Source: Neelides folsomi (Eukaryota; Arthropoda; Collembola; Neelipleona; Neelidae). Taken from it: 64,000 bases of DNA. Shown in pieces: positions 58,901 through 64,000 of this stretch; position 1 is the first letter of the stretch, and each line of letters opens with the position of its first letter. The notes beneath the pieces were generated by a model. The model had not been told where the DNA came from, searched no databases, and was given only the letters and a program-made list of their open reading frames with translations. The stretch spans positions 123,470-187,469 of the forward strand of contig JAQGBZ010000107.1 in assembly GCA_034687125.1 (NCBI GenBank), written 5' to 3'. A program made the translations under genes and the position numbers.

Positions 58901-60378
58901 ATTGCTCAAAATGAAGTTGGAAGGGACGAAGGGGAATATTCGACGTCAAGTTATTCAAGATACACTCTACGCATCGATGATGATGAGTTTGAGGTGGAAG
59001 AAGAATGAGAGTTGTCTCATCAACCTTGTCCTCCCCACCCTTCAGTTTCAGCTCAAATTAATACAAAACATTGTAAGTTTCCTTTTATTTATTCTTCTTA
59101 CCTCACCTCATTTTCCTCCTTAACGTCTTACATCCATTACAATCCATTATGAACAGGGAAAGAAATTCAACGAACAGTTATTTTTTTACCCAATCCTAAT
59201 TCCTAATTTACTAATCCACTTAAATACTTTGCCATTTTATCTTTTGAGGATGCGGGAAGTCATATTGATATTTATTTTTTTACAGGAGATGAGTTCTCTG
59301 AGTCATTTTGCCATTTCCCTCAATTCCGTTACATCCGCTCCGCTCAAAGATATCGAAGACACTGGGATGTTTATGAAGGTGTTTTGTGCAGCGGCCGACC
59401 TATTGAACGCCTTTACGGTTCATAGATTGAATGTCATATCATTTAGAACACACGTTTATCTACAGGTTAATAGACTAATTATTTATTCAACCAATAATTC
59501 AACACCGATATGTCTGATAAATGTATGTGCTAAGATGATGATTCTTTCATCCATGTATTCACTTTCTAAAATATTTGATACAAAGACGGGGATTCATTGT
59601 CTTGTAATTAACCTTCGGTGAATTTCTTTTCTAGTGTTTTTATTACCTCATTGAGGCTCTGATGAGCCGATCGGATCAAAAAGGGAAATTGACCGATGGG
59701 GAAATTTCAGACTTGAGACATTGCGCCTACTCGATTGAAAGGTAATTTCTCGTATTATAAAATTCCATTTACTGAAAGTTCTTTGAAGACTAGTTGGAGA
59801 ATTGTGTTTAAGCTGCCTCCGAATGAATTTATGCGATCGCGCCTCTTTTGTCTTTTTTCTAATCTCTCCACTTCGCCCCACATTCATTTTTCCTTTCAGT
59901 TTAAACCCCGATTCATTAACCATTCTTAAATATATGAGGAGGAATTAAGAGTGATTGTAAATTAGGATCTGTCAGTCGGCAAGGCAGAGCAAGAAGGAGT
60001 TTTCAAGACCATCACCCTACTTTGTGGCCGTTCTCATGAGACACTTGGAGATGTTTACTGTATACCCCGCTGTTAAGGTAATTGCTCCCAATCTTATTCT
60101 CCGCCTCTGGATCCACCCGATGACATTCCCGATAAAACCTTATTGTATACTTGTTTACCCCCAAAGCTCCTTCCTATCATGAATCTGCTAATGTCTTCGG
60201 CTCTTCTTATTCATTCATACAGGGTCCGATCCTCAGCGGCTGCTACAAATTACTTGACCTTTGCGATACGCATGGGGTCGCCCAACTCAACTCGATGCTC
60301 TCCCATGGGTCCAGAGAGATATTCAAAGACACGTACGAAACTTATAAAAAGTTTTATAGATTCAAAGGTAAAGTTTAA
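52957..60378 (+). CDS. URB2: Unhealthy ribosome biogenesis protein 2 homologue (Urb2/Npa2)
   Basis: Urb2/Npa2 is a nucleolar factor for early 60S pre-ribosome assembly. Exons read: 53124-53943, 54067-54248, 54996-55223, 56502-57542, 58133-58660, 58839-59072, 59286-59465, 59635-59741, 59966-60077 and 60223-60378, all in phase. The N terminus is uncertain. The open frame reaches 53088 but begins without an ATG. An ATG-only exon at 52957-52959 (ATG|GTAATG) spliced to 53124 would give MGKRKLEKKKSDN and a protein of 1196 aa (human about 1524). The central region shows FEKLRRVPKLIAKILISI. The C terminus has the Urb2/Npa2 signature: TVYPAVK, then GCYKLLDLCDTHGV, then GSREIFKDTYETY. The family is poorly conserved outside this end. 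Introns 3 (1.28 kb) and 4 are long for this window. Confidence 0.85.
54249..54995 (+). other. URB2 intron
   Basis: A 747-bp AT-rich intron. A minus-strand open frame at 54516-54824 shows no recognisable domain and is probably chance. Confidence 0.7.
55224..56501 (+). other. URB2 intron 3, 1.28 kb
   Basis: An intron between two in-phase exons. Short minus-strand frames (55787-55969, 56295-56519) are unsupported. No repeat or RNA gene was recognised. Confidence 0.7.
57543..58132 (+). other. URB2 intron 4, 590 bp
   Basis: Intronic. It contains TAAGGCACGC near 57855, which matches the first ten bases of miR-124, but the rest does not match and no precursor hairpin is evident. Confidence 0.7.
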
Positions 60379-62862
60379 TAAAAACATACACGAATGTCAT
60401 TTTCAATCATAACACCAATTTTCTCTAATGCCTTTTACTTGTTAAATGTTTTTTTAATAATGATAATGAATAAATAATGTCGAACATGGACTAAAATAGT
60501 TTATGAAGTGTAATTGAAATAAAGAAAAAGATGTTACTTTGAGAGTTTAGTGTGCTTACCATAATCATTCTAGATATTAATAAAGTTAATACTTTAATGC
60601 GATATCTCCATTAAAGGTATATAAACTGATCGGCTCGTCTTTCATCTCCATCCATTAAATAAAGATAAATCTCACTTGAGGGCTTTTGATAAGACGATTT
60701 TTCCATTCCTTTTACTTTACTACATTCAATTGACATTTGTATTTATGATCATTGGGCATGTAGAATCATTTAGGCACACGTTGATAACCATTGAATATTT
60801 CGGGTCAAATCCCTCTAACAAGAATTTGAGTAAGTAAGCAGCAAAGGTTCACACATTGAAGAATACATGTGTATGATATCTGTTGGTATTATGGGATATA
60901 TGGCTCAGATGGCATTCTGACTGAGGATTAAAACTTTGTCATATTCATAGACTTGTCATACTTATGAATTGTTGAATCTTGAAACCTGCTTGAGATTCGT
61001 AATGTGAGACGAGATTTGGTATTATTAATAAAGAAAGACACAAGAGGAGCTTTGTATTTGGGAGCTCAAATAGTTTTAGATACATTGAATACATTCATGG
61101 GAAAGTAGGTTCTTGCCTTGAGGTTTCTTTTATCCTTTGGCCTTTAATCGGTCCGCGATTAGTGTATTGCTTAGTTCCAGAGAAGCTTCATCGTCTCCGC
61201 GATTGAAAAGTGATTAATGATTGATTACCCATCAGGTTTTTCCTTCTCCAATCATCCACATCATTATTATTTAGGATTAAGATTGACCTACAGAAGGTTG
61301 CTAATAAAAAAGGATACCACTACCCTCTTAACTCACTCCTCAATGTCCTGAAGATCCACCAACACACATCTCTACATGGGAAGAAAGCGAGAATGAATTC
61401 GAATTTCATTTCGTTGTGGTTCATAAACTCCCAGAGAGTTGACTTTTTTACATATTGGGTTTATCACCGTCAATAACCATATGCTCCTTTTGAATTTTTT
61501 ATTATCCATTGCGTGTGAATCTGAAAAAAATGTATGCAAATGTAAAGTGAATTACCATTTGCCCATTTTTACTTTTTAATGTATATGTGAATTTTATCTG
61601 GCGCGTTTACATTTCGCATTATCAGAAAGAAATATCTCAATGTCTTTAAATTTCAGAAACGAGATGGGTAACTTGTCAACATACTTGTCTGAATTCTAGT
61701 GTCATCAATATGCCTTGTCGAACAGGGAATTTTTCTTATCTTTAATAGCCCTTTGCCTTTGTGAAAAGACGTTTAAATTACAACTGGTCTTAACGCACAT
61801 TGTCATCAAAGCGTAAAAAATGATAAAGTACTACTATTTGATCCATAAGGTCAAGCTTTTTAATAAAAGAAAAAAAAGCTAATGTATTCTGCATTATTGC
61901 TAAACTTTCGCTAACATGGTCTGTCAAGATAATTAATTTTGATCACACGGATGAAAGAAGTAAACATAGGTAAATATTTAAATTTATTACAATTTTTTGC
62001 GATATTTTTTTGCACAATTATGTTGTGCTTTTAAAGTGTACTTTTGCTATTTACATTCATTCTTTCACTTCTCTCCATTATTATTATTAGTGAGTTGAGT
62101 TACACGATCTGCTAGCATTTTGACCTTTTATCCCACTTTCCACAAAGATTCATTTTAATTTTACCAACATTGCAAAATTACTCATAAATATAATTAACAA
62201 CTAACATCTGCATTAGAGATGATAGAATGGACCCTAAATAAGGTAAGGATGAAAAGTGACCAGGAGAAAGGTGAGGACAAAAAGAGAGACCCAATTCGTT
62301 TACAACATTTTTTCATCTAAAGATATAATATGAAATAAGGTATAAATCATGAAGAGGTGACAATGATTTTACCCCTTGCTGGCACCCTCGTTGTTCCTCA
62401 TTATCCGGAGAAAGGAAGGGTAAACCAAAAGTGCATTGTAAAGTTGTGCCTCTTTATTTCCTACTTTTTTCTAAAACGAGTTCCAACCTCCATTGCAATG
62501 ATACTCCGCTGGTTGGTCGTTAGCCCAACAATTAGTTTTTGAGCCTACAAAGTGGATTTTGAGGGTTCCACTCAAAATTCAATGTAGGTGGTTCAGGTGC
62601 TAACTATTGTTAATTGTGAAATAATTAAGGAGTAGATTGGAAGCAATGGGGGAGGAAAAGGGGCTGAAGAGCGTCGACTCACCCCAACTACTCCCCTCAC
62701 AACATCAGAACTGCAGTTCTCCAATTCTCTTCCAATGAGTTCCAGTGTGTGGAGGTCTGTGGAGTATTACTTGGATATTCTACACAGGGAGAGATAGAGA
62801 CGAAGCATATGCATCGTGCATAGGGACCTTCACTCGTCTGATAGGGAAATAAGGAGCGAGAG
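60379..62862. other. AT-rich intergenic region after URB2
   Basis: No gene recognised over about 2.5 kb. The right end (62640-62862) is richer in GC and is likely the promoter or leader of the gene starting near 62863. Confidence 0.5.
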
Positions 62863-63140
62863 ATGCAGAGGAATCGTCGACGTGAGCTGGCTGGGTGTGC
62901 GAGTCTCCTCTGCTGCTTTGTTGTCCCTGTTGGGGGTTTCCCTTTCAGTCGGAGTTGATCCGTCTCCGGGATCGCACGGCCTTTTTCATCCTCCCTACAC
63001 CATCTGGACACGTTCCCCCTCCTACCCGGGATTAATTTTTACACCGGGGTCGAAAGAACCGGGGGAGCTCACTACTCCAAGAAAACATTCGCCGGCTTTA
63101 TACAAACATTTTGGATTCAAAACAGACTTGACAGGTGAAG
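62863..63140 (+). CDS. Partial 5' coding exon(s) of an unrecognised gene
   Basis: A GC-rich block in an AT-rich setting. The frame GVDPSPGSHGLFHPPYTIW is open to a good donor (GAAG|GTAATT) at 63140. It includes SPSYPGLIFTPGSKEPGE and ALYKHFGFKTDLTG. There is no ATG in this frame. One solution is ATG at 62863, donor CGAC|GTGAGC at 62881/62882, and acceptor CCTTTCAG before 62949, giving MQRNRR joined to LGVDPSPG through a 67-nt intron. Alternatively the exon starts further upstream by splicing. The rest of the gene would lie beyond the right edge. I do not recognise the protein. Confidence 0.45.
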
Positions 63141-63902
63141 GTAATTAATTTCCATTTTTTCATTTTCAATTTTCCTTGAAATTCGCCGGTTGTTTGATTG
63201 GATTTTAAGCCTCTGCTAATTGCTCAGGGATTATTTTGTTCTCATTTTTATTTGAAGATTCATTTTTCTGGAGAGATGGCTTTAACTCTTTTGACATTTA
63301 CAATTAGTTTTATATCAAATATCTAAGAATTTAAAGAACCGGTTTGATTCGATATTTGTCGTTGTTTGAGTGCTGCTCTGCATAAACTACTGATTTATAA
63401 TCTTCGGACAAGGGACTGAACTCTTTGACGTAGCAATAATTTTTCGCGTGTTATCCTCTTAAAAGTAGAGAAGATATGTTTGAGAAATGTAGTGAAACAG
63501 GAGGCGAATTTAGTAATAAAATAAACTAGGATGAAAATTAACATATTTATTTAAAACGAAGGGCTTAACATTCTTGGAAGGATTACATTTAATTTTTATT
63601 CTTAAACCGCATTTGTAAATTTAATCAAAAACAAAGAGCTAACTTTTAATACCCTTGTTTCATTATACTATCTAATGGAATTTTTAATGTTAGGCTACTT
63701 CTAGCTCCTACCAATTTATTTTATTACAAACATGAAAACATTATTATTGTTCGTAGTTCAACAATGACGTTAATTTTTGATTAATCTAATTAGAAGTTTA
63801 ACTGCCCTTGTTTTAGAACACAATCAACAATAAATATTTGTCTTTGTAATTTGATTTGTAGACTACAAAGCAAATTGTAGCTGTTCTAATTTATTAATTT
63901 AT
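63141..63902 (+). other. Putative intron of the right-edge gene
   Basis: AT-rich with no coding frames. If the block at 62863-63140 is an exon, this is its downstream intron. Confidence 0.4.
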
Positions 63903-64000
63903 ATACAGGGAGGGTCATAAGTATCTTTTTTTTAATGGGCAACCATTTTAATGTGATTAAAGATAAAAATCTTTAAACATCGGCGATTTGTGTTAAATAT
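63903..64000 (+). mobile_element. Possible third copy of the mariner-like MITE family, cut by the window edge
   Basis: TACAGGGAGGGTCATAAGTA followed by TCTTTTTTTT closely matches the terminal repeat of the elements at 11475 and 40846 (consensus CAAGGTGGGCCATAAGTATC), again immediately after TA. The interior differs from the short copies, and no right end is visible before 64000, so this may be a longer relative. Confidence 0.5.

Noticed and set aside
1..64000. CRISPR arrays, tRNA genes, rRNA genes, bacterial operons
   Set aside because: None seen on reading either strand. Gene structure is plainly eukaryotic throughout.

Overview
This 64 kb window is nuclear DNA from an animal, most likely an invertebrate. 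It is AT-rich by eye. Every recognisable gene is broken by GT-AG introns, and most of those introns are only about 50-200 bp. The proteins are conserved animal housekeeping and secretory-pathway proteins. The small introns, compact spacing and divergence from vertebrate orthologues suggest an ecdysozoan, perhaps an arthropod, but nothing here fixes the lineage. There are no bacterial-style operons.

Layout from left to right. 1-6.8 kb: AT-rich with no supportable gene. 6.8-8.3 kb (-): membrane-anchored JmjC/cupin-type dioxygenase. 9.1-10.45 kb (-): ribosomal protein P0 (RPLP0). 10.5-13.2 kb: transposon-rich gap with a MITE and a decayed LINE-like ORF1. 13.3-15.3 kb (-): Golgi protein ACBD3. 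16.9-19.4 kb (+): alpha-1,6-fucosyltransferase FUT8. 20.2-20.5 kb: inverted-repeat element. 21.6-22.2 kb (+): possible small spliced gene. 23.6-29.3 kb (+): hnRNP U-like protein. 30.2-35.6 kb (-): TECPR2. 36.35-38.4 kb (+): eEF1 gamma. 39.7-41.9 kb (-): ENTPD5/6-type nucleotidase. 43.8-45.8 kb (+): calcineurin B. 46.8-48.5 kb (-): ribosomal protein S4. 49.1-50.7 kb (+): UIF-like mRNA-export adaptor. 51.9-52.3 kb (-): EMC6. 53-60.4 kb (+): URB2, a ribosome-biogenesis factor. 62.9-63.1 kb (+): start of an unrecognised gene that may run off the right edge.

I rebuilt the exon chains by reading splice sites and requiring the reading frame to carry through. For every recognised gene the exon lengths sum to a multiple of three, and for most of them the protein length fits the family. 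The genes largely alternate in orientation, giving divergent promoter regions and convergent 3' ends. Functional themes are translation and ribosome assembly (RPLP0, RPS4, eEF1G, URB2), mRNA packaging and export (hnRNP U, UIF-like), and the secretory/Golgi/autophagy system (ACBD3, FUT8, EMC6, ENTPD, TECPR2).

The most interesting signals are these: a pair of near-identical 62-nt elements with C and D boxes in two neighbouring RPS4 introns, placed like intronic snoRNAs; other structured elements in RPS4 and eEF1G introns; first exons that consist only of the ATG on the coding side; a family of ~75 bp TA-flanked hairpin MITEs; an ORF1-only LINE derivative; and an unrecognised small spliced gene at 21.6 kb. 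I found no clear novel multi-gene system.
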